From assembly GCF_031755915.1 (NCBI RefSeq), contig NC_083379.1, positions 26,660,001-26,724,000 of the forward strand: a stretch of DNA of 64,000 bases, given 5' to 3'. The stretch comes from Ziziphus jujuba (taxonomy: Eukaryota; Streptophyta; Magnoliopsida; Rosales; Rhamnaceae). Position numbers and translations under genes: made by a program. The notes under the pieces are model-generated. The model was not told the origin of the DNA and searched no databases. It worked only from the letters and a program-made list of their open reading frames with translations. Shown one piece after another: positions 11,451 to 22,342 of the stretch. How positions within the stretch are numbered: the stretch's first letter is position 1; each line of letters starts with the position of its first letter.

Positions 11451-11942
11451 GATCCTTCTATTCGGGCATTGGATAGCGATGTGTCCTTGTTCCTGGCACT
11501 TAAAACAAATAATTTCTCTAGATCTTGAAGGTTTAGGATCAGATTGTACCTCATGTTTTGGTGCTTGGATAGATTCGGCTTTGGACTCCCTTCTTGGCTG
11601 AATGGAGCTTTCTTCTCCTAGTTTCAGTTTTTATCTTGCTTCAAAGGTGGGATTACTTCTCCAAGCACTTGGATTTGATCTTCCGCTGTTAGAAACTTCT
11701 CGAAACCCTGAGGCTACACCCCTCCTCTTGAATTGATGCTCCAACTTAATAGCCACATGCAACATCTCCTCCAGTTCCACATATTGTTGCAATTCTAGTT
11801 GATTGGCTATCTCACGATTCAAACCACCAAGAAACCTTGCCATGGTTGCTTCCCTATCTGCATTCAAGTTCAATCTCATCATGAGCATCTCCATCTCCTT
11901 ATAATAGTCTTCCACGGTACTACTTCCTTGGGTTAAAGATTG
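11451..11942 (-). pseudogene. gag: B1 gag, C-terminal half with CCHC zinc knuckle
   Basis: The minus strand encodes CFKCQEQGHIAIQC (11461-11510), a CX2CX4HX4C nucleic-acid-binding knuckle. Upstream is the capsid-type segment EDYYKEMEMLMMRLNLN, ATMARFLGGLNREIANQ and YVELEEMLHVAIKLEHQFKRRG (11631-11915). A stop near 11630 separates the two. The N-terminal gag is missing because A2 inserted at 11948 and the sequence beyond it was deleted. The protein would have packaged RNA in the particle. Wording is close to B3 gag at 32494-33369. Confidence 0.8.
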
Positions 11943-11947
11943 GAGTC

Positions 11948-12867
11948 TGATGAGGACATGACCAAGAGCCCTTCAAGATGGAGCCCAGATCCACTTCAAA
12001 TGTCTACAGGACCCATAACCCGAGCACGAGTAAAGAGATTGAAAGAGGCACTAAATGGTTTAATCCAAGAGGTGTTTTCAACCCAAAGAACCAAGTTCAT
12101 TAGTAAAGATGACCTAAAATTGGTCCATATGATTGGGATGGTGGATGCCAACGTGAAGGAGAGTTTAACGCATGGACTTCTACAACATGGTGATGTGGCA
12201 TCATATGGTGACATGACATCCAACTAAGCTTAGCCAAATTTTATAATTTGGAAAATATTAATTTTTATTTATGTTTTGATTGGATTTTGGCATGTTGCCT
12301 ATTTACTTTCCTAATTTAGTTTTTATTAGGTTTTTAAATTACTTTCCTAATTTTATTAGAGTTGAATTGGTCAAAGAATTAAAGGCCATTCAAATTAGGA
12401 AACTAAGAGCTAAATTAGGTTTCCTAAACCTAACCACATTAGGTTTCCTAAACCTAACCAAATTAGGTTTCCTAAACCTAATCACATTAGGTTTCCTAAA
12501 CCTAATTTTCGTCCATTATTATTCCACCTTTACTTTTAGCAAATTTAGGAAAGCTTTGTAATTTATTTTGCCCATTTAAAGGCACATAAGTCATGAATAA
12601 AGGGAGATTACAATTTTGATTCAAAGTGAGAGTGATTCTCTTGGTTCTCTAAGAACTATATTGAACTTTTTCAAGCTTTGTTTGTGGAGTTCAAATTTGA
12701 CTTATCACTAGGTTATTCCGCACCCTATTGTGGCGTCTTCACCATACCAAGGTTCTTACCTTAAATATAGGTAACGGGTCGAGGTCATCCATTGATAACT
12801 TGTAATTAGACGGTCTAATTCAATCTTTATTACGGGTTTAGAGGCAGGTCGCTCTAGGTTCGTATCA
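11948..12867 (+). repeat. A2 5' LTR, 920 bp, complete
   Basis: TGATGAGGACATGACC...GGTTCGTATCA. The first 280 bp hold an open frame (to 12227) that is the LTR-encoded C-terminal tail of the polyprotein, including GPITRARVKRLKEAL. At 12412-12508 there are four 24-bp hairpin repeats. Near 12570-12605 lie tttaaaggcacataag and an aataaa motif, plausible U3/R promoter and polyadenylation signals, but no strong TATA box is present. After the terminal tatca come only att and then mid-leader sequence, so the tRNA-iMet PBS seen in A1 and A5 is missing. Confidence 0.9.
12412..12508 (+). repeat. 24-bp hairpin tandem repeat, four units, in A2 LTR
   Basis: Each unit contains aggtttcctaaacct, a 6-bp inverted repeat around a 3-nt loop, followed by a variable aaccaaatt-type spacer. 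The period is 24 bp. Unit number differs between LTR copies: six in both A1 LTRs, four here, three in A7 and the A5 5' LTR, two in A3, A4 and the A5 3' LTR, and one in A6. Confidence 0.9.
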
Positions 12868-13169
12868 ATTTCATCGTTGCCTTTTTTTTCTTGTTACTTT
12901 TCATTCTATTTGTCTTGTAGCCTTATTTTCATAACTGTTTGGTAGTCTATTTGGATTGTTACTTGCTAGTTTGTTTTAGTTTGAAATTAGTTTACAAAGA
13001 ACCAAATAAAATTACTAGAGTGGTAAAAGGCAAGAGAGGTGAGAATTATAGAGGGTAAAAGCCGAACTATAACTAGAGTACAAACATGAGTGACCTTGAA
13101 TTTGAGTGAGACACGTGAGGGAGTGTTATGAGGCCTTTCTTTTCTACTAACAAATTTTGCAGAAAAATC
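12868..13169 (+). other. A2 untranslated leader, 5' part deleted
   Basis: The leader begins tttcatcgttgcc directly after the LTR and runs through gaattatagagggtaaaagccgaac to the gag ATG at 13170. Compared with the A1 leader, about 500 bp including the PBS and the poly-T tracts are missing. No coding potential is seen. Confidence 0.75.
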
Positions 13170-14951
13170 ATGTCATAAGACAAAAGCAAAGAAAGCATGG
13201 ATGAAACTCTAGGTGTGGCTGATCCAAAGTTATACATTCAAGCCATGGTGGGAGAACTTTAAAGAGTACTACGGTCGGAGATGGGGCAGATCCATGATAG
13301 GTTAGATAGGATGGAATCATCAATCCAAACACCGCAGCCACAACCTCCACAAAGGTTTGTTCATGGACGTGCTAGAGGAAGAAATACTCCAAGAAGGGAA
13401 GAATGGGAACGTGTGGGAGATGACTATGAGGAAGAAGAGGAAGACATTGGTTCGAGAACCAACCAACTCCGTGGGAGAGAGAGGTTAGACCGAGGCAGTG
13501 ACTACGGAGGAATTAAGATGAAAATACCATCATTCCATGGTAAAAGTGATCCAGAAGCATATCTCGAGTGGGAGAAGAGGATTAAGATGATATTTGATTG
13601 TCAAAACTACTCCGAGGCAAAAAAGGAGAAATTAGCCGCTGTTGAAATCATGGACTATGCTATTGGATGGTGGGACAAAGAGACAATTTCTAGGAGGAGA
13701 GCAAGACAAAGACCTATAGATACATTGGAGGAGATGAAGGCTTTGATGAGGAAGCATTTTGTACCTAGCCATTACTATGGGAGCATTTTTTAGAAATTAC
13801 AAAGCTTGTCTCAAGGAAATAGAAATGTGGAGGACTATTATAAGGAGATGGAAATCCTTATGATGAGGGCTAATGTTGAGGAGGATAGGGAGGTTACAAT
13901 GGCACGTTTCTTGGCTAGTTTGAATAGGGAAATAGCAAACCAAGTGGACTTGCACCATTATGTGGAGATTAAGGAGATGCTGCACATGGCCATCAAAGTA
14001 AAGCAACAACTCAAGAGGAGGGGTACCACAAGACCTAGTATTGCTCAACACACTTGGAAAGCAAGCCCATCCACATGGAAACCAAATCAGCCCAAGTTTG
14101 AAGATAAAGCCACCACACGGCCTAAATTCGAAGTTAAGGCCGAACCATCCTCATCTAAGCAAGTAAGTAAATCTAATTCATATTCAACTAAAAATCGAGA
14201 TATCATGTGCTTTAAATGTCAAGGCAGGGGTCATATTGCAAGTCAATGTCCTAATAAGAGGGTCATGGTGATTCGGAAAAGTGGAGACATTGAAACTGAA
14301 GAAGAAAAGTCGGACAAGGAATCCATGCCACCATTGGAGGACGTTGGTGATGGAGATGAAGAAGATTACAAGTATCTAGTTGGAGGGGACTTGTCATTGG
14401 TTGCTAGAAGAGCTTTAATTGTGTATAAAGATAAGAAGGAAGTGCAACGAGAGAACATCTTTCATACTAGGTGCAAAGTCAAGGATAAGGTATGTAGTAT
14501 GAGTATTGATGGAGGAAGTTGTACTAATGTTGCTAGTTTTACTATGGTTGAAAAGCTAGGTTTACCCACTATGAAGCATCCAGAACCATATAAGCTACAG
14601 TGGCTTAATGAATGTGGAGAGCTGAAGGTGAATAGGCAAGTGAAGATTGCGTTCTCTATTGGTGATTATGAAGATGAGGTTATTTGTGATGTGGTGCCAA
14701 TGCAAGCTGGTCATTTGCTTTTAGGACCTCCGTGGCAATTTGATAGAGATACAAATCATCATGGTCGAACTAATAAGGTTGTCTTCAATTTCATGGGTAA
14801 ACGAGTGGTGCTTATGCCGATGACTCCTAAACAAGTTTTTGATGATCAATTGGCTTTACAAAGACAGAGAGAAGCCGAACAACAACGCAATCAAACTGCA
14901 TCCAACCACAAAGAGAAGAAAAAGAGTGGTAAGGATGAGAGTGTGAGTTAA
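13170..14951 (+). pseudogene. gag: A2 gag-protease, first tandem copy
   Basis: The original start is probably ATG 13170, but a TAA at codon 3 and further stops (for example near 13261 and 13791) break the frame. The longest open part is 13806-14951. In order: MESSIQTP coiled start, acidic EEEEEDIG linker, capsid segment (IKMKIPSFHGKSDPEAYLEW, AIGWWDKETISRRRA, MKALMRKHFVPSHYY, EDYYKEMEILMMRANVEED), CCHC knuckle CFKCQGRGHIASQC, acidic linker, then protease with CSMSIDGGSCTNVAS (usual D-S/G-G site as DGG), LLGPPWQFD and a Lys/Gln-rich tail. It forms particle and protease parts of the polyprotein. The frame ends at 14951 and the segment repeats immediately downstream. Confidence 0.85.
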
Positions 14952-15060
14952 AAGGAAAAGAAAAAGAGTGGAAAGAAAAAAGAGAGTTTTATGCAAAACA
15001 GAGTGAGATGAAGAAGCTTTTTTGTTGTAGAAAGCCTATGATTGTAATGATGTACAAAGA

Positions 15061-16504
15061 AGCAACCAACTCCGTGGGAGAGAGAGAGGAAGAAGAGGAA
15101 GAATGGGAACGTGTGGGAGATGATTATGAGGAAGAAGAGGACGACATTGGTTTGAGAACCAACCAACTCCGTGGGAGAGAGAGGTTAGACCGAGACAGTG
15201 ACTATGGAGGAATTAAGATGAAAATACCATCATTCCATGGTAAAAGTGATCCAGAAGCATATCTCGAGTGGGAGAAGAGGATTAAGATGATATTTGATTG
15301 TCAGAACTACTCCGAGAGAAAAAAAGGTGAAATTAGCCACTGTTGAATTCACGGACTATGCTATTGGATGGTGGGACAAAGAGACAATTTCTAGGAGGCG
15401 AGCAGGACAAAGACCTATAGATACATTGGAGGAGATGAAGGCTTTGATGAGGAAGCGTTTTGTACCTAGCCATTACTATGGGAGCATTTTTTAGAAATTA
15501 TAAAGCTTGTCTCAACGAAATAGAAGTGTGGAGGACTATTATAAGGAGATGGAAATCCTTATGATGAGGGCTAAAGTTGAGGAGGATAGGGAGGCTACAA
15601 TGGCACGTTTTTTGGCTCGTTTGAATAGGGAAATAGCAAATCAAGTGGACTTGCACCATTATGTGGAGATTGAGGAGATGCTGCACATGGCCATCAAAGT
15701 AAAGCAACAACTCAAAGGAGGGGTACCACAAGACCTAGTATTAGAAATCGAGATATCATGTGCTTTAAATGTCAAGGTAGGGGTCATATTGCAAGTCAAT
15801 GTCCTAATAAGAGGGTCATGGTGGTTTGGAAAAGTGGAGACATTGAAATTGAAGAAGAAGAGTTGGACAATGAATCCTTGCGACCATTGGAGGACGTTGG
15901 TGATGAAGATGAAGATGATTACAAGTATCCAGTTGGAGGGGACTTGTCATTGGTTGTTAGAAGAACTTTAACTGTGTATAAAGATGAGAAGGAAGTGCAA
16001 CGAGAGAACATCTTTCATACGAGGTGCAAAGTTAAGGATAAGGTATGTAGTATGATTATTGATGGAGGAAGTTGTACTAATGTTGCTAGTCTTACTATGG
16101 TTGAAAAGCTAGGTTCACCCACTATAGAACATCTAGAACCATATAAGCTATAATGGTGTAATGATTGTGGAGAGTTGAAAGTGAATAGACAAGTGAAGAT
16201 TGCATTCTCTATTGGTGATTATGAAGATGAGGTTATTTGTGATGTAGTACCAATGCAAGCTGGTTATTTGCTTTTAGGACACCTGTGGCAATTTGATAGA
16301 GATATTAATCATCATGGTCAAACTAATAAGGTTGTCTTCAATTTCAAGGGTAAACAAGTGGTGCTTATGCCGATGACTCCTAAACAAGTTTTTGATGATC
16401 AATTGGCTTTACAAAGACGGAGAGAAGCCGAACAACAACGCAATCAAACTGCATCCAACCACCAAGAGAAGAAAAAGAGTGGTGAGGATGAGAGTGTGAG
16501 TTAA
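15061..16504 (+). pseudogene. gag: A2 gag-protease, second tandem copy with 144-bp internal deletion
   Basis: After the post-protease linker (MKKLFCCRKPMIVMMYKEA, 15008-15064) the sequence jumps back to the gag acidic linker (tccgtgggagagagagagg...gaatgggaacgtg at 15101) and repeats gag-protease. A segment of about 144 bp between the capsid end and the CCHC knuckle is missing compared with copy 1 (junction near 15742, ctagtattagaaatcgag). Frames are broken at about 15320 and 15494. The knuckle is at 15758-15800 and the protease motif CSMIIDGGSCTNVAS near 16048-16092. The copy ends at 16504 at the same point as copy 1. Confidence 0.85.
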
Positions 16505-16559
16505 AAGGAAAAGAAATAGAGTGGAAAGAAAAAAGAAAGTTTTTATACAAAACAGAGTG

Positions 16560-16790
16560 AGATGAAGAAGCTTTTTTGTTGTAGAAAGCCTATGATTGTA
16601 ATGATGTACAAAGAAGCAACCAACTCCGTGGGAGAGAGAGAGAGGAAGAAAAGGAAGAATGGGAACGTGTGGGAGATGACTATGAGGAAGAAGAGGACGA
16701 CATTGGTTCGAGAACCAACCAACTCCGTGGGAGAGAGAGGTTAGACCGAGGCATTGACTATGGAGGAATTAAGATGAAAATACCATCATC
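16560..16790 (+). pseudogene. A2 third, partial gag repeat, ending at jump into RT
   Basis: The linker MKKLFCCRKPMIVMMYKEA recurs at 16562 and is again followed by a jump to the gag acidic linker (gaatgggaacgtg at 16657). This third unit stops after ggaattaagatgaaaataccatcat near 16788 and continues as atcaccctattcctagg, which is RT sequence. The unit therefore has only its first 150 bp or so. Confidence 0.85.
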
Positions 16791-17427
16791 ACCCTATTCC
16801 TAGGTTAGATGATATGCTTGATGAATTGTATGTGCATGCATGTTTTCAAAAATTGATCTTAAGAGTGGTTATCATCAAATTCTCATGAAGGAAGGTGATA
16901 AATTAAAAACAGTATTTAAAACAAAGCATGGTTTGTATGAGTGGTTGGTTATGCCATTTGGATTAACTAATGCACCTAGCACTTTCATGAGATTAATGAA
17001 GCATGTCATGCGTCCATTTATTGGGAAATTTGTGATTGTTGATTTTAATGATATTCTTGTATATAGTAGAAATTTAGATAAGCATGTAGAGCATCTTAGG
17101 ATAATTTTAGGAGTGCTTAGGAAGGAAAGATTATTTGCTAACCTTAAGAAGTGTGATTTTTGTAAAGATGAACTTGTATTTCTAAAATTTGTTATGAAAG
17201 TGTTTGACCCAGGAGATTGGGTTTGATTGCACATAAGGAAGTCGAGGTTTCCAAAACAATGAAAGTCTAAACTCATCATTCCAAATATTGGAGAGACTTA
17301 ATGACAATGCCTGCAAGTTGGATCTTCCAGGTGAGTATAATGTAAGTGCTACTTTTAATGTCGCTGATTTATCTCCTTTTTATGCAGTTGACGATTTGAG
17401 GACAAATCATTTTCAAGAGGAAGGGAA
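16791..17427 (+). pseudogene. pol: A2 reverse transcriptase fragment fused to integrase C-terminal tail
   Basis: RT motifs: [39 protein letters not shown] and [13 protein letters not shown], in which the usual F-D-D of the catalytic box reads F-N-D. The RT N-terminal part is missing. After [20 protein letters not shown] the frame passes directly to [11 protein letters not shown], the integrase C-terminal segment, so RNase H and the integrase core are absent. It is broken by a TGA at 17223 and resumes as [30 protein letters not shown] up to the PPT (tttcaagaggaaggga, 17411-17426). The same RT-integrase junction occurs in A4, A6, B1 and B3. Confidence 0.85.
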
Positions 17428-17578
17428 TGATGAGGACATGACTAAGAGCCCTTCAAGATTGAGCTCAGATCCACTTCAAATGTCTATAGGACCCATAACC
17501 CGAGCACAAGCAAAGAGATTGAAAGATGCACTAAATGGTTTAATCCAAGAGGTGTTTTCAACCCAAGGAAGCAAGTTC
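17428..17578 (+). repeat. A2 3' LTR, first 150 bp only
   Basis: It starts TGATGAGGACATGAC, matching the 5' LTR start, and stops after acccaaggaagcaagttc. It is followed by B1 leader sequence in minus orientation. A single deletion removed the rest of this LTR and the B1 gag N-terminus. Confidence 0.85.
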
Positions 17579-18331
17579 GAATACGAATAAGAATCAAAGA
17601 GAACAAAAATATAGAAAAGTGTTGGTTGTTGTTCTTGTAATTCAAGTTTTGTATCAAATCCTTTAACTAATTTTAATCCAAACAAATTAAACACCCAAAA
17701 TTCAAATATCCAAAAAAATAATTCTCCAGAAACTCAAAATATCACAAATCAAACAAGTTACCAAACTCAAACTTCAACACCAAATTTAACAAACCCAAAA
17801 TTATTTTATTTTTTTTATTCGGCTTTACGTATTCTTTTTTTTTTTTTTTTTTTTAACTCACAGAACATAAACAACTGCAGTAGCAAGAATAATTATCAAG
17901 ATTGAAATTCTAACTCCAAAACAAACACCAAACCCGTGACCTCCCAATCAAAAATTCAGATTGTGCAATTTTTATTTTTATTTTTATTCCGCAAACCCCA
18001 CTCTTCAATTTTTAATTTTTTTTATTGAATATATGAATGCAAATATTTAAGACTAAAACAGCAAGAAAAAATTTTAAAAAAAAACCAAAATTAACATGAA
18101 CAATGATGAAAAACAACCAACAAACTAGGAAACAAAAATACGATAAAACTAGGAAACCTAATTCAACTAGGAATGAATTTTTTTTGTTTTTTTTAAGGAT
18201 GTAGAACGTGTATGATGATAGAAGCAACCTTAACCTAATGCTAAAATTGCAGATTAACACCAAAAAAAAATAAATAAATAAAGCAAATAAAGATAGATCA
18301 AACTTGAACAAAATTTGTCTCTGATACCAAA
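17579..18331 (-). other. B1 untranslated leader with tRNA-iMet primer binding site
   Basis: It matches the B3 leader (33765-34530) through gttggttgttgttc, caagttttgtatca and the poly-T tracts. The PBS lies at 18318-18329. Its reverse complement tggtatcagaga differs in one base from the tRNA-iMet-type tggtatcagagc, and it lies 2 bp from the 5' LTR. No coding potential is seen. Confidence 0.8.
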
Positions 18332-19473
18332 TGATATGAACCTAGGATAACTTGCTCCTAAACCTGTATTATATTAGCCCGGATCTTATTATGTTGAAGT
18401 TCTAATGGTCACCTTGACCCCTAACCAACCTGTGATTAAAAATCTTGGTATATAATGAAGATGCCACAATAGGTGATGAAAATCCTATTGATAAGTCAAA
18501 ACTAAAACACTCATCCACTAATGGTGTTTTAGGTGTTCAAAAGAACAAAAAGAATTCAATCTCACAAATAATTTTCTGTATATTATCAAAGTTATGTTCT
18601 TCCTAAAAAACAAGCCCTTATATAGGGTAAAACAAACAAAATAAAACCCTAAAAACAAAAGGTAAAACCGGCCACCTATAGGAATTAAGAAACTTGGCTG
18701 AATTCTAATACTTCCTAAACTAAGTTTCCTAAACTAAATTTGATTAATTAATTCCTTTATTTTGAATTAGGAATTAACTAATTTACAAAGGAAATAATAA
18801 ATAAATAATTTCCTAAACTTATTTTTCCAGCAAATAGATAAATAAAAACTAAAAGTAATGGAAGTTTCCTAAAACAAAAAGTAAAAACAAATTAGGAAAC
18901 TAAAATACTAGCTTTTTGACTAAGTTGATTTTGACCAATCTTTGACCAATTTGAACTCCAAATCAGCTTCAATATGCTTTATAGGATGCCAAATAAGCTG
19001 AATATGAAGTCCCACACGTTTCCCATGCTCGGAAGAGGAAGAATAAGCCAACTCAGCAAAATACAGTAAAGCCATCACAAAATACAGTAAAAAACAGGGC
19101 AAATTTGAAGCTGTCCGTACAACCCCTTTTTGGTTGCCTTTGAAGCTGGATTGACTTGATTCCATATCCTCTTAGACATATGTATTGAATCCATAAATAT
19201 TTGGAACCATTTCATGTTGTCGGTGTCCATATTTGCACCAAAATGGCTACCCGGGTTCGTATCGGCTTCCACCACTTGGATCCTTAGAACAGGCTTTGTA
19301 CCATCTAGTATGGACAAGCTATGTTGAGAATTGATTACCCCCCATATAAATATGCTCCCAGGTTATCCTTAAATCTCTTAATTTGAGCTCTTGTGATTGG
19401 TCCGGTCTTTATCCGTGTCGGGTCAGCACCCCAGTACGTTATCGGTTGAGCGGGCTCAGGCGGAATCACATCA
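18332..19473 (-). repeat. B1 5' LTR, 1142 bp, complete
   Basis: In plus-strand reading it runs tgatatgaacctagg to cggaatcacatca. A TATA box (tatata at 18619-18624, in cctatataaggg on the coding strand) is the likely promoter. The first part of the LTR in the minus frame encodes the family B polyprotein tail, seen degraded at 19075-19450, with SILDGTKPVLRIQVVEADTN. It is about 215 bp longer than the B3 3' LTR, which has an internal deletion. Confidence 0.85.
18619..18624 (-). promoter_or_regulatory. TATA box of B1 5' LTR
   Basis: TATATA lies in the context ccctatataagggc on the minus strand. The same motif is kept at the equivalent place in B3 (34818-34823) and in the other B LTRs, which argues that it is the LTR promoter. 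Confidence 0.6.
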
Positions 19474-19605
19474 AATACAGTATAAAATCATCAATATTTT
19501 AGACCTAACAAATACCCCCAATCTTAAGATTTGCTAGTCCCTAGCAAAGAAGAAGAATAGAAATATGAATTTTCAAATGGTTTCAAAGTAATTATGTAAC
19601 TCAAT
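19474..19605 (-). mobile_element. Ath-1: end of 3' LTR, polypurine tract and adjoining internal sequence
   Basis: After the right target copy of B1 the Athila LTR resumes and ends at agacctaaca (19510). The PPT follows: aatacccccaatcttaag on the plus strand, i.e. a G/A-rich tract on the coding strand. It is followed by ctagtccctagcaaagaag, as in Ath-2 at 55736-55790. About 85 bp of internal sequence are missing after 19566. The minus-strand copy stops near 19605, where an inverted Athila end begins. Confidence 0.85.
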
Positions 19606-21429
19606 ATCTTATGTTCTTTAAAAGATTGATATTTCTATTCTTCTTTCTTTGATAGGGACTAGCAAAACTTAAGTTTGGAGGTATTTGTTAGGTCTAAAAT
19701 ATTGATGATTTTATACCATATTTATAGCTTAATATTTGTTAGTTTGCATTAATTTATTTCAAAAAGATACTTAATTATGTATTTTTCTTAATCTAGGTTA
19801 AGGAAGAAGAATTTCAAGGAAACAAATACAAAAATGGATTCCTTAGGTCGAATTATGGTAGGAAGCAAGAATAGAGCTCAAAACGGACCAATCATTAAAA
19901 ATATTCCAAAAAGATACTTTGAAGATTTCATAAAAATTCTATCAGAAATTTCATGATGGAAGTGGACGTCATATTAATCATCACGATCTGACGAGTACAA
20001 ATAGCACTTTAGTTTTGGATTTCGAGGTGCGAGCAAAAAGATATCATCATTTAAAGTTTGGAATTTATAAAAAGGGAATATTTCTATTTAAATCTCCACT
20101 ATTGATTAAGAGAAGGAATCAAGGCAATCCAAGTGCCAATATTAGGACAAGTGGAGATAATTGGTTAATTTATCATTAATGAGGCACATGTCATGTCACA
20201 TGCTTCATTAAGGGTAAATTAGACTAATGAACTGTTTTTTTAGAAGGAATTAGAGAAAAGGAGAGTAGTAGAGAGCAAGTAATATCAAGTTTCCTTTTTA
20301 TACATGAAATTCATCAAACCCTCTTGATGGCCTAAAAAAGGTATCTTCCAAGACTTCTACATTGAAAATCAAAAGAGAAAAAGGCTCCCAAGGTCCTATA
20401 TATATAGCCCCCACCACATTGAAAGAAGTTATATAAGTTTAGAGAGTTTATATAAGAGCTTTTAGGAGACTTAAATAGAAACAAACCAAATTTTGGGAGT
20501 TTCTTAAGTTCTCTTAAGGGTTCTAAGGTTTTAAAGTTTTAGGAGATTAATTGGAAAGCTTGAAAGAGGCATAGAGATGTGGATTAGCTTGGACAAGAAG
20601 GCTACGACTTGGAGAGCTCTTGGAGGAGGATTTCTTCAGTAGTTTTTATTCTATTCTCTGTTCTCTTTAATTATGAACCTTATTATTTTTAATAATTATA
20701 GATGTTGAATTTATTTTTTACATGAACTAATTTTCATAGCTAGGGCTATGATGTAGCTCTTATTATGAAGGTTTGATTACTTTAATATATGTTGAGTTTT
20801 ATTTAATTAGTAATATGTTTTGTCAATAAATCATTGGTATGCTTAATGTTTTCATAGGCCGGAAGGAATAAATGATTTTAATAATAGTTGAGCTTGGTAA
20901 AGGATAATATTATGGATCTACAATGATTTACATGAATGCATAATTGATTAGAAAATAAGTTATGTCTTATGACATATTATTTGCTTAATCTATTTGTAAT
21001 AAATTTGCATGATTTAATTTATAGGCCGAAGGAATAAAATAGGTCATGTGAATATTATCAGTTGTGAGTGGAAACTACTTTTGATTAATTTTGTGATTAA
21101 GTTTGGTTGACAAAATTATTAGTTAATTAAAATTCACATAATTTAAAAGTAATTAAATTGGAATAGTTAGTGGTGAAATCAAATGCCATAGTATTCATAA
21201 TTATTAAATTTTCTCTTTTACTTGAAATTGATCTAATTTTAATTGCTTGCTTTCGTTTAATTTTAGTTTATTTAATTTTCAATTGTCATCTTAATTGTTA
21301 GTTCAAATATTATCAAAACCTAATTATCTTTAGTACTTAATTCTTAATCACTTGGGTACGACAACCCTACTTTTCCACTTTATTACTTGAAAGCGATTCG
21401 TGCGCTTGCGAGTTAATATTACAACATCA
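19606..21429 (+). mobile_element. Inverted Athila 3' end: PPT plus full LTR in plus orientation
   Basis: 19606-19685 is Athila internal sequence with its PPT (aagtttggaggtatt), now on the plus strand. 19686-21429 is a full 1744-bp LTR, TGTTAGGTCT...TTACAACATCA. The LTR contains tatatatat-type TATA sequence (about 20397-20406) upstream of gccccc. It is joined at both sides to minus-orientation Athila sequence. About 830 bp of Ath-1 internal sequence present in Ath-2 (55903-56741) are missing at the insertion point. Confidence 0.85.
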
Positions 21430-22342
21430 CTTAGTAATGCATTTTCCTAGGATTTCACCTCAAGCAATAATCAAGCAAACTCTAGAGTTCAATTAATAAT
21501 AAACTCTAATCATGCAAACTTTCTTCAAAACAAAATCTAAATCATGCATTATTAATTATGTATTCAAAATTTATTGAAAGTAACAAATATGTGAATATAA
21601 CTTTAGGCATTTAAGCATACACAAAAACTAATCCACTATCTAAAAACCAATTTATTTTCAATCATAGTCTTATCATTGGCTCATTAAAGTACTTAAGAAA
21701 ACAACACAAAAACAATTTAATAATAATAACCAGGAAAAACACAAACACACACCAAAAGCAAAAATATTTTTGGATTTTTCAAAACTTTTATGAAGGAAAA
21801 TAAAAACCAAAACAAACATGCATAAAAACTAATAAAAACACTTAAAAGGATGAGATTTAAAAGATGCAAAGCATGCTTTTCACCACTAAACTTAAAATGA
21901 ACAATGTCCTCATTGTGAAATACATAAAATAAAGCAAAAGTAAATAAAAAGTAAAGAATACTCCCCTTTGAAGATATGGAATGCTCCTTGCAATGTGTAA
22001 AACTTGTGGAAAACCTTTACAAGATGCATTTTCCCTACACACCATACGGCCAAAGAGAAGGGCATGTGCCCATGCAAGTTGATGCAATCCAATGCATAAT
22101 CAAGGTGGTTGTACTCCAAAAACTTAGCTTTTGACTTGAAATTCTCAACATTCTTCTTTTGCTCTTTTGTACCTAAACATCTTGAAACCTTGTAAAAACT
22201 CAAATAAAACACATCAAAACAACCTAAAGACATGAAAACAAGCAAAAGCAACTAAAATAAATAGATAAATAGTAGGTAAAGAAAGAAACTTGGGTTGCCT
22301 CCTAAGAGCACTTGTTTAAAGTTATTAGCTTGACTCCTCCTT
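21430..22342 (-). mobile_element. Ath-1 3' non-coding region between integrase and LTR
   Basis: It aligns by eye with Ath-2 56741-57558, sharing caataatcaagcaa, ctctagagttcaattaataata and actcccctttgaag. No envelope-like reading frame remains. The small frames at 21857-22251 have no recognisable motif and are broken in Ath-2. Confidence 0.8.

Larger units (their letters stand above)
11948..17578 (+). mobile_element. A2: CRM-like family A retrotransposon, plus strand, inside B1 gag
   Basis: It starts with a complete 5' LTR (11948-12867) after the flank gagtc. It then has a leader that lacks the primer binding site, a gag-protease block present 2.1 times in tandem, an RT fragment fused to the integrase C-terminal tail, a PPT, and the first 150 bp of a 3' LTR (17428-17578). 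The 3' LTR and the adjoining B1 gag N-terminus are deleted, so the right target duplication cannot be tested. With no PBS, RNase H or integrase core this copy is dead. Confidence 0.85.
6838..19473 (-). mobile_element. B1: CRM-like family B retrotransposon, minus strand, with two nested insertions
   Basis: B1 is bounded by a 3' LTR starting tgatacgaacctagcacg at 6838 and a 5' LTR ending cggaatcacatca at 19473. Flanking 5-mers aatat and aatac are a target duplication with one change, inside an Athila LTR. Order on the plus strand: 3' LTR (6838-10340, interrupted), integrase C-terminal and RT remnants, protease, CCHC knuckle, gag, A2 insertion, leader, PBS, 5' LTR. The gag N-terminus was lost together with most of the A2 3' LTR. 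The 3' LTR and PPT were also cut: LTR sequence joins coding sequence directly near 10340. B1 lacks the RT catalytic core, RNase H and the integrase core and is not functional. Confidence 0.85.
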
